NCBI RefSeq assembly: GCF_020497125.1
Contig: NC_059082.1
Location: 59,908,948-59,972,947, forward strand
Direction of reading: 5' to 3'
Length of the DNA: 64,000 nt
Source: Mauremys mutica
Taxonomy: Eukaryota; Chordata; Testudines; Geoemydidae
Part shown: positions 33,890 through 45,935 of the stretch, one piece after another
How positions within the stretch are numbered: position 1 is the stretch's first letter
Layout: the number at the start of each line of letters is the position of its first letter
Translations under genes and position numbers: made by a program
Notes under the pieces: model-generated
The model's database searches: none
Told to the model about the DNA's origin: nothing
What the model saw: only the letters and a program-made list of their open reading frames with translations

Positions 33890-34076
33890 TTGGAGATATA
33901 CCAATCTCCTAGAGCTGGAAGGGACCTTGAAAGGTCATTGAGTCCAGCCCCGTGCCTTCACTAGCAGGACCAATTTTTGCCCCAGATCCCTAAGTGGCCT
34001 CCTCAAGTATTGAACTCACAACGCTGGGTTTAGCAGGCCAATGCTCAAACCACTGAGCTACCCGTCTCCCCTCCCT
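33890..34076 (-). mobile_element. Cry-I-type tRNA-derived SINE
   Basis: Read on the minus strand, a tRNA-like head contains an A box (TAGCTCAGTGGTTTGAGC, 34043-34060) and a degenerate B box (34009-34025, 'gttgtgagttcaata'). The body follows ('acttagggatctggggcaaa', 'tggtcctgctagtgaaggca'), then a CR1-like tail 'gacctttcaaggtcccttcc' and 'ctaggagattggtat'. This layout is that of the turtle Cry-I family, transcribed by RNA polymerase III and mobilised by CR1. It is the strongest single pointer to a turtle genome. The A box is intact and the B box is mutated, so it is probably inactive. Confidence 0.88.
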
Positions 34077-37000
34077 GTATGGGGATGATAGCACTTAAGC
34101 AAGCTGCCAGCACTATTCGATCCTTATTTTGACCAGCACTGAAAATTCACTCCTCCTGTGGAATTAGAAATATAAATCTGGTTATGAGCAATGATATCCC
34201 ATGTTACTAGTGATTGAAAGACCATAGGCAGCATAGGCATATTGGAGATAGGAGCCAAGCAGAGACTTTGGATACCCCAAAGCAAAGACAACAGCAGACA
34301 ATCAAATGGATTTCTCTGATATAACTGTAAGAACTTTATTTCAGTTAGGAGGGATTTTTGAATGCCTATGGCTTGCTTGGCCGACTATAGATCAGTACAT
34401 ATTTGAACTAATCCTAACTAACCACTTGCTTTCATACTCTCAGTTTATTTTAGCAATTTGGTCACATTTTAAAAACAAAAATCAGCAGCTTTATATTTTT
34501 TTCATAGGTGTAAATAGACACTGAATTGTGCCTCAGATGTGTAATTGTTTTGCCACTGTTGTGGGATCAAGGGATTTTTTTGTTTGTTTGTTAAATAAAA
34601 ATTGCCTGTGAAAGAGTTGAACTAGAGGAACATATCTGAAAGATTCCTGCACCAGTCAGACTCACTTAGCCCTTTAATCCCTTACATTGGCAGCTGAATC
34701 CAAGAGACATGTAACTAGTGCACAGAGGAGCAATAAACAAACAAAGCTTGAAGCTCTTGGCACCTTAAAAAAATTGCCCATTTCTCGTAAATACATTGCA
34801 ATAAAACAATAGCTGCTGAACATTAGTGGAGAAAGAAATCAACCAAGAAGAACGCAGACTAGGTGGCCTTACAGTTGTGGATAAAAGCACTAAAAAACAG
34901 GTTAAGATAAATCCTGCAAAGACTATTTGAGCTTTTGAGGGTTTATTAATAAAATACTCTAGTAAACTAAACAGTTGATTGTTTGAACAGTAGAATATTT
35001 GTCTTACACACAGAGACACTCAATCCCCTACTATTAAAATCACTTTCTTTGATTACCTATTAAGCTACTACTGGCTCATCACCCTTTCTTAGCCTGTAAT
35101 TGCTCACATTCAGCTACCTTTTTCATAGAGAATATGTGAAAGAATTAAATAAAATTGGATGTCACATTCTTAAAGTGCAGCAATAGCAGTGTGGATTCAT
35201 GCTGGTAATTAAGAATGTTTCACTGTGAACAGTGTGAGTATCCTGTTAAAAATGCAATGCAAAAAATTTTGTGCTGACTTAATGATGCATATGCCTTAAA
35301 AAAAAAGAGCTTTTCGAATTTAGATCAGTCATAGCATATTGAAACGCTACTACATTTTGAATAGTGTGGAGTTATATACCATAGAGAGAAGTGGAAATAT
35401 TGGTTGCATGAAATGGAGGATAAATGAGTACTTTAAAATCTTTAAGTTCCTGTATTTATACGTGCTGTACACAACATAAAAAGAAAGATAATGAGGTTAT
35501 TTGCATTATAAGGTTCCAGGGCTCATTTGTGGCACATTTCATCTAGGGTTCTCATTGTGAATCCTGTGTTTGTGTGCATCGCATGAGCCAGAATCTGAGA
35601 TGTTTGAAAAGATGGTGCAAGTTCCATGTTGGAAAGCTGGTGCAAGTGACTGTGAATGTAAGTGAATTTAACTCGCATGATGAGAAAGGCAGAAGGGTGA
35701 CGTTGTAGCAAGAAAAACAGCAAAGGCGGAGATGCTTATACTAAACACATTGTGGTTTTTCTACATGGATACTTAATCTTACACCTCCCTATTGATTGCC
35801 TTTCCTGCTATAATCTTGCCTTTCTGCCTCTTTCACAGTGCAAGTTATACACACTTGATTTACTAAGTTGAACAGTACACTACTATTTTATATAATTTCT
35901 GAATCTGCCCCATTAAGTAGGTCTAATTATGTGATACTTTGAAATCATCTGCTAAATCTTACAATTGTGAAATACATTGAGGGAGTTTTTTTATAAAGTG
36001 CTTTGTTCCTGTTCTGCTGACCTGCAAAACTCCATGTTCCTGGGACTTGCAGGTTAGCCTTCTAGTGAAAGAGAAATCAGTGACACAGTGTCTGGGTATA
36101 TGCTTAATGTAACTTGTCGTATTTACACACATACACCAAGAGTGGCCATTAGGGCTGACTTTGTTGGTGTTTTTTGTGATGTGGATGACTAAGAACTAGG
36201 CAGAAACCACCAATTCAGCTAGCAATAGCCAAATATCCCTCAGATTGCGATGCGGTTTCAGTTACTAGCTCTGGACTTGGAGCGCATAAAGTCTGTGTCT
36301 TGTTTTAGCACATTAGGACATCATTTGTCCTACAACTCTATTGGGACTTATTTTCATGTGTGCTAAAACCCATTTAACTCTACTTTTCTGGTGAAAAGGG
36401 GTCCTAAAATGGGAGTATATTACATTTACAATAGTTGTCTTTACCTTGCCAGAGTGATGTAAAAGGCCTTACTGTAAATAAAAATCAGGCCTGCTTATGT
36501 CCATCTGGTTATTCTGTTCCCACCACAAAGACAGTCTCTCCCAAGCTAGAAGTAACTTGCAAACAAGCAAACTAAAGAGCAATGCCAGTAGCACAGTTTG
36601 TTAGATGCTATATTGTTAAGCCAGTGGAAAGGAGCTATTTACCAATTTACGAATTGTCTGAGTAATGATGATCCCAGTACTTGCTGTTTTGCTATCTCAG
36701 TCTAACTAAAGGATCTCTGGAGATATGTATAGGTAGTCTCCTCACTGGCATTTTAGGAGAGAAAAGTATGTGTAGTTCATAGCAGTCAGATGAAAAAATA
36801 ATGAATGTTGGAGTAATTGTTGTTTCTGAGAAGGCAGTACTTCTTTTAGATGAGTGTAGGCCTTGGTGCAAATACATTCCATTTCTGATAGGGATTATTT
36901 CAGGCAGAATTAGAAAACAAAGTTGAGGAGGAGGTAGCTGTATTGCATTTACAAAAAAATGTGTTTTGTTGTTCATGCATGATGTGGTGATCCATTCAGG

Positions 37001-37207
37001 ATCTTCCTACTTGCTGTGGTTCATTTCAGAATCCAGTGCCATCATTAAAAGATAAGAAATCAGGTTTCTGTTTCATATGTGCATCTCATTGACCAATTTT
37101 AATCAAAACTAGCAACATCTTTAATAGAGGATCATTCTATCAGACTGTATTAGCATTTCTGATCTGTCCCCACTGTAAATTGTTTTTGGGTATGACTGAC
37201 TCATGTC
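34077..37207. other. Unique A+T-rich DNA, no gene
   Basis: GTTT runs at 34578-34592. No repeat family or exon recognised in 3.1 kb. Confidence 0.5.
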
Positions 37208-37256
37208 AGAGATAGACAAGGTAGGTGACATAATATCTTTTATTAAATCAATTTAT
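37208..37256 (-). mobile_element. Retroposon tail, inverted copy
   Basis: The plus strand reads 'agagatagacaaggtaggtg' then 'taatatcttttatta', the complement of the 17331 and 19123 copies ('taaaagatatta...ccactttgtct'). Only about 50 bp survive. Confidence 0.55.
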
Positions 37257-37873
37257 GAAGTGAGTTTTATGAATAATACTATATGTAGTTCCGAAAGCAA
37301 ACATTGTCTTTTGGTATGCCGGCATTGCCATACTCCACATGGGGCTTCTCAATGATTGTGGAATTGCAGTGGCCATTTTTAAATAAATGGCAGCCATGAA
37401 CAGTTTACCTTCTGTCTCTCTGCATCCTTTGGCCTAAATAAAGTCACACAACAAAACAGTGATGAGCTTGTGAGACTTAAAATTTAAAAAAAGGGCCCAT
37501 GCGGTTGTAATGACAAATTTAAATTAAAAACAGGGGGAAGCTAGAGAAATTTTGGGACGTAGTTGCTGCCCATGCAAATAGAAGTTCAGAAAGCAAAGCG
37601 CAAATAGCTTTGCGAAACCTGTGAGTTGAAGAGTCAGTGACTGATTGCTATTTCCATGGAAAGAAATAATCCAAGTATACAGTCCTGAAGAGTTTGTACA
37701 ATGCAACTGAAAAGGAAAAAAAATGAAATGTTTTGTTTGATACTGTTCACAAGTGAAAATGACAGTACATAGGAAAATAGAAGATTATCCGGAAGAACGG
37801 AGTTTATGGAAAGATTGAATCAGATGTTTGAAGAAAATGAAATAAAAGAAAGCTGATTTATCCCTGGCATAAA
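37257..37873. other. Unique DNA, no gene
   Basis: No feature recognised. Confidence 0.5.
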
Positions 37874-37994
37874 TAGGTCCAGTTCTTACTAAAGTTTATG
37901 GTTCTGATTCTGATTTCGCTTATTTCACTAGTATAACCTCACTGACTTCATTGGATGACTCCTGTTTTAATGGAAATGAAACCAGAATTGGGCT
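37874..37994. mobile_element. Palindromic MITE, 'ggtccagttct' ends
   Basis: Contains the family core 'cactagtataacctcactga' and 'cttcattggatgactcctgt', with ends 'aggtccagttct' and 'accagaattgggct' as imperfect inverted arms. Confidence 0.55.
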
Positions 37995-40354
37995 CAATGG
38001 GAGATTGTGCTTGCATTTACCATGTCTGAATTTAGCCCATAGTCTGATGTTAGTTTCCCCAAATGTTACAGCAATAAAAATTGATTTAAAAATGTGTATA
38101 TTGATAAAAGAGAACCTGACTTCAAGAATGCTTATAGTATGATCCCTTTCAATTTCAGAGAAAAGTCAGTGTGAGAAACATGCCAGAATGCTACCAGATT
38201 TCTTGTATTTAGAGTGGTCTTTACAAGATGGATGTGAGGGTTAATTTTGTATGGAACAAAGGAAACCAATGACCTAAGCAGCCCAAGGCCAAATGTTGGT
38301 TTCAACACTGAAAGCTTCCTGATACAGAAACCTAGAGTTGAGAGTCAGTATACTATTGCAACCCAAACCATCTCATTATTTCTTTTAAAGGCCTTACATG
38401 TTGATCAGATATTGCTAAAAGGACTACCCTTTGCTTGTGTAAATATAGTGGTCACCTTGAATAAGGCTGAAACATTGGGCAGTCTCATCTCTACATTCCT
38501 CTCTTTTGACCTAAATGAGATAAATACATAACCCCCATTCCAAAAATTGTAATAGTTTGTAACCCTTCTTTGGGAAAGAACAACATTCATTGAGTACACC
38601 AGTAGATTTAGAGGGTGAGGATCAAATATTTAAATATTCAGCTAATATCATTGTACATCAAGAACCTAGCATGCTCCAGGTGTGTCTCTAACATGAAGCA
38701 GGTCACATTGGGAAGGTTAAGTCTGATGTTTGCTTCTGAGGTGTGATGACCAAGGAGAAAACAGTATCTGCAGTGGTGTTGTCTTTTGTCTGTCTATATC
38801 AATATACCTGTTTTAATTTGTTCTGTTCCGCTAGTGAGATTCAGGAAACTCTGACTAAAAACCAGAGTATATAGAACTCACTCCCAACATACCTTTTAGT
38901 GTTTTCACTTCCCTTGTGAGAAAATTTAGAGGAAGGTTTATTGGGTATTTTATAAAACATAACGTCCTTTTTTCACTGAAACATTTGTGTTGAGATTTAT
39001 GTGGTGAGCAGCCATTTGAATTATTGGCAAAAATGAACCCTAATAAAAATATAGTTTAATTTTCCTGGGACAAAAAGAGAGGGTGGTGAAATAGAACTGT
39101 TGTTTAGCACAGTTTAAAAACTTTAATGGGCTACTGCTACAGTACATTGTCAATAATATCCTTTTGACCAGAGATATAAGCTGGCTCTGGAAAATGTAGC
39201 AGATGCATATTTCCATGATTTCCCCATGCCACAACATCATAAAGCTCAGTGGACATGTCAGAGAACTTAATAGAATCTTCTGCAGATTTCAGACTAGAAA
39301 CTGTAAGGAAAATATAGAGCTCTACAAATCTATATTTTGTCTTGTGTAATGTTCGCTAAAGCATTACAGCTGGCTTAATCAGTTGAATATGAATAAATGA
39401 TGGATATCAAACAAAAAATAATGAATTCCAAATAAATACTTATTTCATAATTGAAGTTGCAAGAAATTTCTATGAATAAAATATATTTGTACTTATAATG
39501 CGTAAATTCAGTTGTGACACTGTGGACCATAAACAGCTTTCTGATGAAAACATTGATGAGTTGTGTTAAATTAGTAATAGGTTGAATACATTTCTTAATT
39601 ATGTCACCAACTTTGTGTGCAGGAATGTCATCTAAAATAAATTGGACGCCATTTGTTATGTCTACACTGTGAGAAAAAAATGGTGTATTTTGAAAATTGT
39701 AATGTATTCTCAGGAGCCAGCAGTTAATGATATGCTGTGCTTAAAATTAGTCCTTGTTATGGGGAGTATTGTAGAGTTAACTTCTCTTTTGCCAAAGACC
39801 ATTTATATAGTCTTTTCATCAGCATAATTAGTATGGATTTACATGTCTTTCCATAAACATAACTGTGTTACTCTGGGAATTTTTTTTTTAAAAGCAAGAA
39901 TAAATATACCCAAGAAGTCTGTGAACTTTGAAAAACATTCATATTAAACTACAATTAACCAAAAAACTCAAGTGTGCTGAAAAGGATAAAGAACTATACC
40001 AGGGCTTAATTTTTGTGGGGTCTCAGTCCGCGCACTTGTCAGGGGTATTTATTTAGTAAGGCATGCACTTCTATGCTTAAATGCAACAGATGACCTCACC
40101 CCTACAGTGTGTATGAGGTCATGCTGTGTGGAAGATGCCATTTTGTTTTGCTTGATCCCCTGGCATGGACTCCTTTACCAATTAGGCACTGCACCACAGT
40201 AAACCTTGGCTCAATAGTTATCCTAGGCACCTGAGATCAAGATTTTAAATGTAAAAAATTAAGGATAGGCAAACCTCAGGAAGGTGGCAGTTTAGAAGTT
40301 TCTCTGATGTTGTTTAATGATTAGATGGAAATTAGCTATTTCAATATATCGCCC
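37995..40354. other. Unique A+T-rich DNA
   Basis: Nothing recognised in 2.3 kb apart from a short T/A run at 39881-39893. A 39995-40060 segment ('gggcttaatttttgtggggt') may be a repeat scrap. Confidence 0.45.
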
Positions 40355-40505
40355 CTATCTCTGACTCTCTGTGTGACCTTAGATAAATCATTTCCCAGTT
40401 TGGTGCCTGAGTTTTCCCATTTGTAAAATGGGAATTATATTTACCTGGCTGGGGCAATGTGAAGCTTAATAATGTCTGTAAAATGCTTTGAGTTCCTTGG
40501 AGCAA
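40355..40505 (+). mobile_element. MIR-like SINE, head missing
   Basis: Blocks 'gtgtgaccttagataaatca', 'gcctgagttttcccatttgt', 'aaaatgggaattatatttac' and 'tgtaaaatgctttgagttcc' follow the order of the copy at 30838. Confidence 0.75.
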
Positions 40506-40624
40506 CGTCATTATTGTGTTAGTTTTTTGGATGGTGATCTGAGTTTTTTAAGTTGAATTAGGCTCACCATATTTCCATCAAAAACAACTTCTAGGAATGG
40601 AGACGGTGAGGAGTAAATTGTAAT

Positions 40625-40750
40625 TTATTTCAGGTGTAAATCGGGTCCTGGCTGAGATGTATGGGCTACAGCCTAAGCTTGTGTTAACTGGCATATAGCC
40701 ACTGAAATAAATGGAACTACATTGATTTACACTAGAGGATCTGGCCCTAT
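40625..40750. mobile_element. MITE fragment, 'tttacactag.ggatctggccct' end
   Basis: The right end 'gatttacactagaggatctg' then 'gccct' and the left 'caggtgtaaatcgggtcct' are imperfect inverted arms of the family at 4790 and 37874. Confidence 0.5.
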
Positions 40751-41587
40751 TGTTCTGCTCACTTTGCCCTGTTTCCCTCTACCCTAAACAGATGGACAAG
40801 TGGAAAAAATGTGATTTAAGGATCCCTTTTCAGCCCTGACTTCTTTAGTGGTGATCAGAATGGGATTGCAAGTATGGAAGAGGCATTAAGGTTTCCAAGA
40901 CATGGAAGAGTTATTTAAGCATGCTGTATTAGAGCAAAATGGAAAAATAATCCCTTGCCTAAAGTCCTGGTACATGATTGCTACTTTCTAATCAGATACA
41001 CTGAACCTTGGAGGAGTAGGCAGCGTTTCACCTGGCTAATTGAGCTGGTGGAGACACACCATTTTACTTCTCTGTATTTGCGTGAAACTGCAATGAAGGT
41101 TTGGGCCTTCCACTTCCAGCGAGGAGAGATGGACTGGTACACTCATCATGGACTCTTCGAGGCATTGTGCCTGTGTGGGGCATAATGCTTCTGAGAGTGA
41201 CTGTTATTGCATCTTGTTACCGTCTGATCCTTAGTGTGCAAATGCTCAAAGCCACAGTTTTGCCCTTAGGCTCGTCATCAGGAAAAGTTTTGGATAGTAG
41301 GATCTGTTATCCTATGGAAGAATTTTCCTACAGGAGTAGTGGAAGCCCTATCACTTCACACATTTAGAACCTGGATACAACAATAAAGAATTATCCAGCT
41401 GTGCCAGGGCAGTGATGGGATCTGCTAGGGAGTTTTCATTCTAGGTTCTCTGACCACCAATCAAAGGAATAAATAAGCTAACCCATTTCACCTTTTCCCC
41501 CTTTCAGTTCTCCAAACTGTATGAAAGATTCCAAAGCATAAAATTGGGAATCTTCTCTTTTGCTTGAGATTAATGGCAAATGGGGAC
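40751..41587. other. Unique DNA, no gene
   Basis: The overlapping plus-strand frames at 40955-41367 show no family resemblance. Confidence 0.45.
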
Positions 41588-41695
41588 CCAGGAATTTCCA
41601 TACTGGATTAGGCCAATGGTCTACTTAATCTAGTATCCTGTTTCCAGCAGTGGCCAGTGCCACATGCCTCACAGGAAAATGCAAGAACCTCAAAA
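41588..41695 (+). mobile_element. LINE-derived repeat fragment
   Basis: Blocks 'ccatactggattaggccaat', 'ggtctacttaatctagtatc' and 'tttccagcagtggccagtgc' match, in opposite orientation, the fragment at 23587-23702. Confidence 0.65.
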
Positions 41696-44454
41696 CAGAC
41701 AGATGTGATATAATCTGACCCCCAAAATATACTTCATAGTTACCTTATTTTAGCAATTTTGCACTCATTGCCTCATAAATGAGTCAGAGCTATATATAAT
41801 ATCAGTTTAATCTTCACAATATGGACAACATTTTAGGTCATGTTCACGTTCTTTATTGCTTTATAATGGGGTTTTCTATTTCACTGATAACGGAGCAGAA
41901 CGACATTTTTCCATTTCAGAAATTGTCACTTCCCTAGCAGACAATAGGATTGTTTCCTTATCTCCTTTAGCTGTGAAATTTGCTCTTTTCAAAAAAAAAA
42001 AACATGGAGTAACTACAAAATGCAATAACCCCTTAATATTGGCTGGCTTCTAGGTTGCTTGACCCTTTATTCTGTCTGTTTGATATAGTGATGGTATGCA
42101 ACACACAGAAACAGCCCCTTCATTTACATCTTGTCAAATCCTTGTCTGTTTTTACTCTGTCATAAGTCTATTTTTACTCCATTAGATTATAAAACAATAT
42201 CATTTGGGTTTCATTCTGCACAAAGTATTCAGTGAAACCAAAAGACTGGAACATCAGGCTGTTAATTTTTGGAAAAAAATATAATGCATTAAGCAAAGTA
42301 TACTTCAGAAGAACTTTCCAAGAACACAGCTTTTTCAGAACTGGGAAAGAGGCACCATGTATACTTCTGCATCCTTGTGGCAACTCTGTTTGTGTTCTCT
42401 GTTTTGAAATGTTATCAAAAATTATAAAGCATAAAAGCTTTCAAGCACTGAAGATTAATCCTCCCTCCCAGAAAGATATAGATTGTAGTCAAATTCTATA
42501 AACCTGGTTTTGCCTGCAGCAACATATTTTTAAGTATAATTCTGAAGCAATATCAAAGCAGATGGTGCAACAGCAGCATTGAAAAAGCATTTGGTGTATT
42601 GTAAGTGTCAGGTTAAAATTCACAACCTGATGAATTGCACAGAAGTTCAGTGCTAAAATGGTGCCATTTTTGTTTTAAAATAACTAAGCTGGAAAATGTT
42701 TTTCAGTAGAATTAAAGTAAAAAGAAAATAAATAATCCATATGCCCATTGTTCTCTTTAAATATTTCAAGTGTCAACTGAAATTGTGAAATGCCATGATT
42801 ATGTTTTCCATTTGCTTGGAATTTCTTGTATGAGCATGCTTTCAGGGACCTTCAAGTCAGATTTTTAGCATATGCAGTAGACAGGAGCTATACATAATAC
42901 TTTCTTCAAGTGAGTGTGTGTACTTTTATGTTGCCTTTAAAATAGTGCTATACATTCTTGTGCAATTGAATTGAGCCTTTCTTTTTGTTCTCTATTTACT
43001 ACACCTTAAAACACAGAAGAATCTTTGTAATAGCAACAACTAGAATCAGTGGACACTGATCCCTATTATGTGACAGTTACATTGGCTGTTGTAACTCTGA
43101 TCTTTCTTAAACTGGAGCTGTTGAATAAAGTTTAGTCTCTTCGCAGCTGCAGGGCCAGATGATGCCATTTTGTGCTTCAGATGCAGACTGTTGTGGGAAA
43201 GTCACTGTTTTGTGTCCCATTCAGTTGCCAATTCCTATAAAATAACTTGAGGTTGGTTTAGAGAATTTTAGTTTCTCCTGCAGTTCAAGGTGTTTCATGA
43301 CCCTTTATTTAGTGCCTGGAATGGGTGAAAGTTCAGGGAGTTTTTGATAGAGATATTTTAATCCTCCTCTTGTTATTGAGAATATCCTGCACTCACAGAT
43401 TGATTGTAAACTATGTAGAGCCTGTGTGAGTTGACCATCTGACATGGTTCAGACAATATTGGCTACATTGTCAATGATAATGCAACCTAGAGAGAAACTT
43501 TAGGAGGGGAGCCGAACATTGGTTAGTGTTTGAAACTTTGCGGGTATTTAGGCTGTTGTATGATCTTTGTGAAACCCGTGGATATAAATTGCAACTGCTT
43601 TTGAAAACTCACTGCCAATGGCAGAGGCAGATGCTTTTTGGAATGGCAACCAGTGATATGTGACATCCAGTGACTTGTGCAGGCAAGTGTTAGTGTAGTT
43701 GTCCCCTTTTTGGTGGTGGTTATGAAAATTATGTTTACACTGGCTCTCAAAGCGGGATTTACTAAGTTGTCCCATCTTTTTAGTTTTGCTTTTACTACCT
43801 ACAGCTCCTTGGAGGGCTCAGCATGCTTATCACTAACATTGTTTTCCTTTATCAGCTGAAGGTTCATACTTTTCATTCTAATTACTAGTATTCTAGTTCC
43901 TGGATATATTTAAGGTCCCTGCACATGCACATATTTCTTCCATATGATAACACGTCATGATAGAGGACGGGGTAGGCCAAACCTGAGCTGCGCTGCCACT
44001 CCATATGCCAGGTTGCAATGCTCAGAGCAGGGAGCAAGGGACAGCTCTCCAGGAATGGGAGCCACCACTGTGGAGTGAGTGCAATCCCCTCCAAGACTTC
44101 CCACTGTCTGGGGGCAGGACCCAATATCCCCCTCCTGAAAAAATTTAAAAAAAAATTGTAAACAATAATGTTATGGGGCTCTGCCCAAAACCTGACTAAT
44201 AACTTCTAACTAAAACAAGAGATGCTGCTATCAGGTTTTTTGGAATGAACTTTCTCCTTCACAAAGGGACTAGCACTGTGGCTGCCTCTGGACCACAAAG
44301 GTTGTTGCTTAAATTCAATCTCTGATGAAGTGCAATTTGCATATAGAATACAATCACAGAGTCGTGTGGCCTATGTGTTCTCTAAGCTTTTAGATGGCTG
44401 TTAGCAGGTTTTTAGAGTTATTTTTACCTTTCTACCCTTCTGACGTTTAAAAAA
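41696..44454. other. Unique DNA with one GC patch
   Basis: 43965-44130 is more GC-rich than its surroundings and might be a fragment of an unrecognised element. Poly-A-like runs lie at 41991-42002 and 44449-44460; the latter adjoins the CR1 5' junction. Confidence 0.45.
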
Positions 44455-45204
44455 AAAAAAGCAAGCCCAATAGCAAGGATTTTTAATGAATCTGTAATCT
44501 CGGGGGTTGTACCCTATGACTGGAGAATTGCTAATATAGTACATATTTTTAAGAAAGGGGGGTGGGGAAATGTGATCTGGGAAACTACAGGCCTGCTAGT
44601 TTGACCTCAATTGTGTTCAAGGTCTTGGAACAAATTTTGAAGGAAAAAGTAGTTGAGAGCATAGAAGTAAATGGCAACTGTGATAAAATACCACGTACTG
44701 TATATACTTGTTCATAAGCTGAATTTTTTTTAGTAAAAAAGGGAAGCACCAGAGACGGGGGTCGGCTTATTAACGGGTATAGAGAAGGAGAGGTGGGACA
44801 CAGCCCCTCCCCCCAACAGAGGGAGCAAGGAGGCGGCACAGCCAGCAGAGCCAGAAGGGAAGAGGCAGGGCGAGAGTCTCTCCACTTCTGGCCATGCTGC
44901 TCTTCCCCCAGCCTCCGAAGCAGCTGCAGCTCTGGCGCTGGCAGGCTGTGGCCGTGCTGCCCAGCCCAGCCCGCTGGAACATGCTGCAGCCATGCCGCCC
45001 GGTCTGGCCCGCCGGAGCAGCTCCAGCCAGGTCAGAGACATCCTCCCCTGGCCCTCCCCAGATAAGGTGGGAAGGGATGGGATAGGAGGAGTGTGGGGGT
45101 CCTGGGCTAGGGGTGGGGTCATGGGGGAGTGGTCACAGAGGTTACTCCCCTGACTCCCAGCTTCTCCACCCAAAAAATTTCCCCACCAGTTGCTGTCCCA
45201 GCCT

Positions 45205-45347
45205 GTCACGGTAAGCAGCTGGTATGCCGGGACATTTTGTTTACTTTGGTTTACCTCCGTGCCTGTGGATGCTCGAGGTAAACAAACCATCTTGGACCAC
45301 CAGCGGCTTATCCTGATGGCCCGGGAGCCAAAGTTTGCTGACCCCTG
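45205..45347 (-). mobile_element. hAT element, one terminus preserved
   Basis: Read on the minus strand it starts CAGGGGTCAGCAAACTTTGG and continues 'ctcccgggccatcaggataa' and 'ggtttgtttacctcgagc', closely following the 23739-24072 family. The other end ('cacggtaagcagctgg') lacks the first ~25 terminal bases, and no 8-bp duplication is visible. Confidence 0.7.
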
Positions 45348-45457
45348 AATTATAGGGTCGGCTTATGAACGGGTTATAAAAATTTCCATTTTTACTTATC
45401 CATCTTGTGGGGGGTTGGCTTATAAACGAACCAGCTTATGATCAAGTATATATGGTA

Positions 45458-45757
45458 AAGAGTCTTGTGGCATCTTATAGACTAACAGATGTTTTGGAGC
45501 ATGAGCTTTCGTGGGTGAATACCCACTTCGTCGGATGCATGTAGTGGAAATTTCCAGGGGCAGGTATATATAACCTCGTTATCTCTAGCCTGCTTCTTGC
45601 TCGCTTATATATACCTGCCCCTGGAAATTTCCAGTACATGCATCCGACGAAGTGGGTATTCACCCACGAAAGCTCATGCTCCAAAATGTCTGTTAGTCTA
45701 TAAAGTGCCACAAGACTCTTTGCTGCTTTTACAGATCCAGACTAACACGGCTGATAC
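45458..45757. mobile_element. Inverted-repeat retroposon with 11-bp target duplication
   Basis: Two 117-bp arms, 45457-45573 and 45605-45721, are complements with 5 mismatches (96%), around a 31-bp spacer. A single-copy tail follows ('tgctgcttttacagatccag', 'actaacacggctgata'). The 11-bp sequence TATATATGGTA flanks it at 45447-45457 and 45758-45768. An 11-bp duplication and a one-sided tail indicate target-primed retroposition and argue against a cut-and-paste DNA element. The tail motif is shared with the 28-base insertion at 7837. A Penelope-like or LINE origin is possible but unproven. Confidence 0.8.
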
Positions 45758-45935
45758 TATATATGGTAGTTTTACAAAGGGTAGATTTTTGTCAGACCAG
45801 CCTGATCTCCTTTGTTGAGAAGATACTTGATTTTTTAGACAAAGGAAATGCAATAGATCTAATCTACCGGATTTCAGTAAGGCATTTGATACAGTTCCAC
45901 ATGGGAAATTATTAGTTAAATTGGAGAAGATGGGG

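Larger units (their letters stand above)
44698..45766. mobile_element. TA-flanked DNA transposon (Tc/mariner-like) inside CR1
   Basis: The left end CTGTATATACTTGTTCATAA and the complement of the right end, CCATATATACTTGATCATAA, are inverted repeats of about 22 bp. They are bounded by TA (44696-44697 and 45767-45768). Removing the element and one TA rejoins the CR1 text as 'aaataccacgtagttttac', consistent with a TA target. 'gtcggcttatnaacgggt' recurs subterminally (44760, 45357). The GC-rich middle (44790-45190) encodes nothing recognisable. A hAT arm and a retroposon are nested within it. Confidence 0.72.

Noticed and set aside
33890..34076. A tRNA gene on the minus strand
   Set aside because: A and B boxes are present, but the sequence does not close into a cloverleaf and continues into a SINE body and CR1-like tail.
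44730..45290. 186-codon minus-strand frame
   Set aside because: It spans the GC-rich centre of a DNA transposon and part of a nested hAT arm. The residue mix is low-complexity Ala/Gly/Ser/Pro with no domain.
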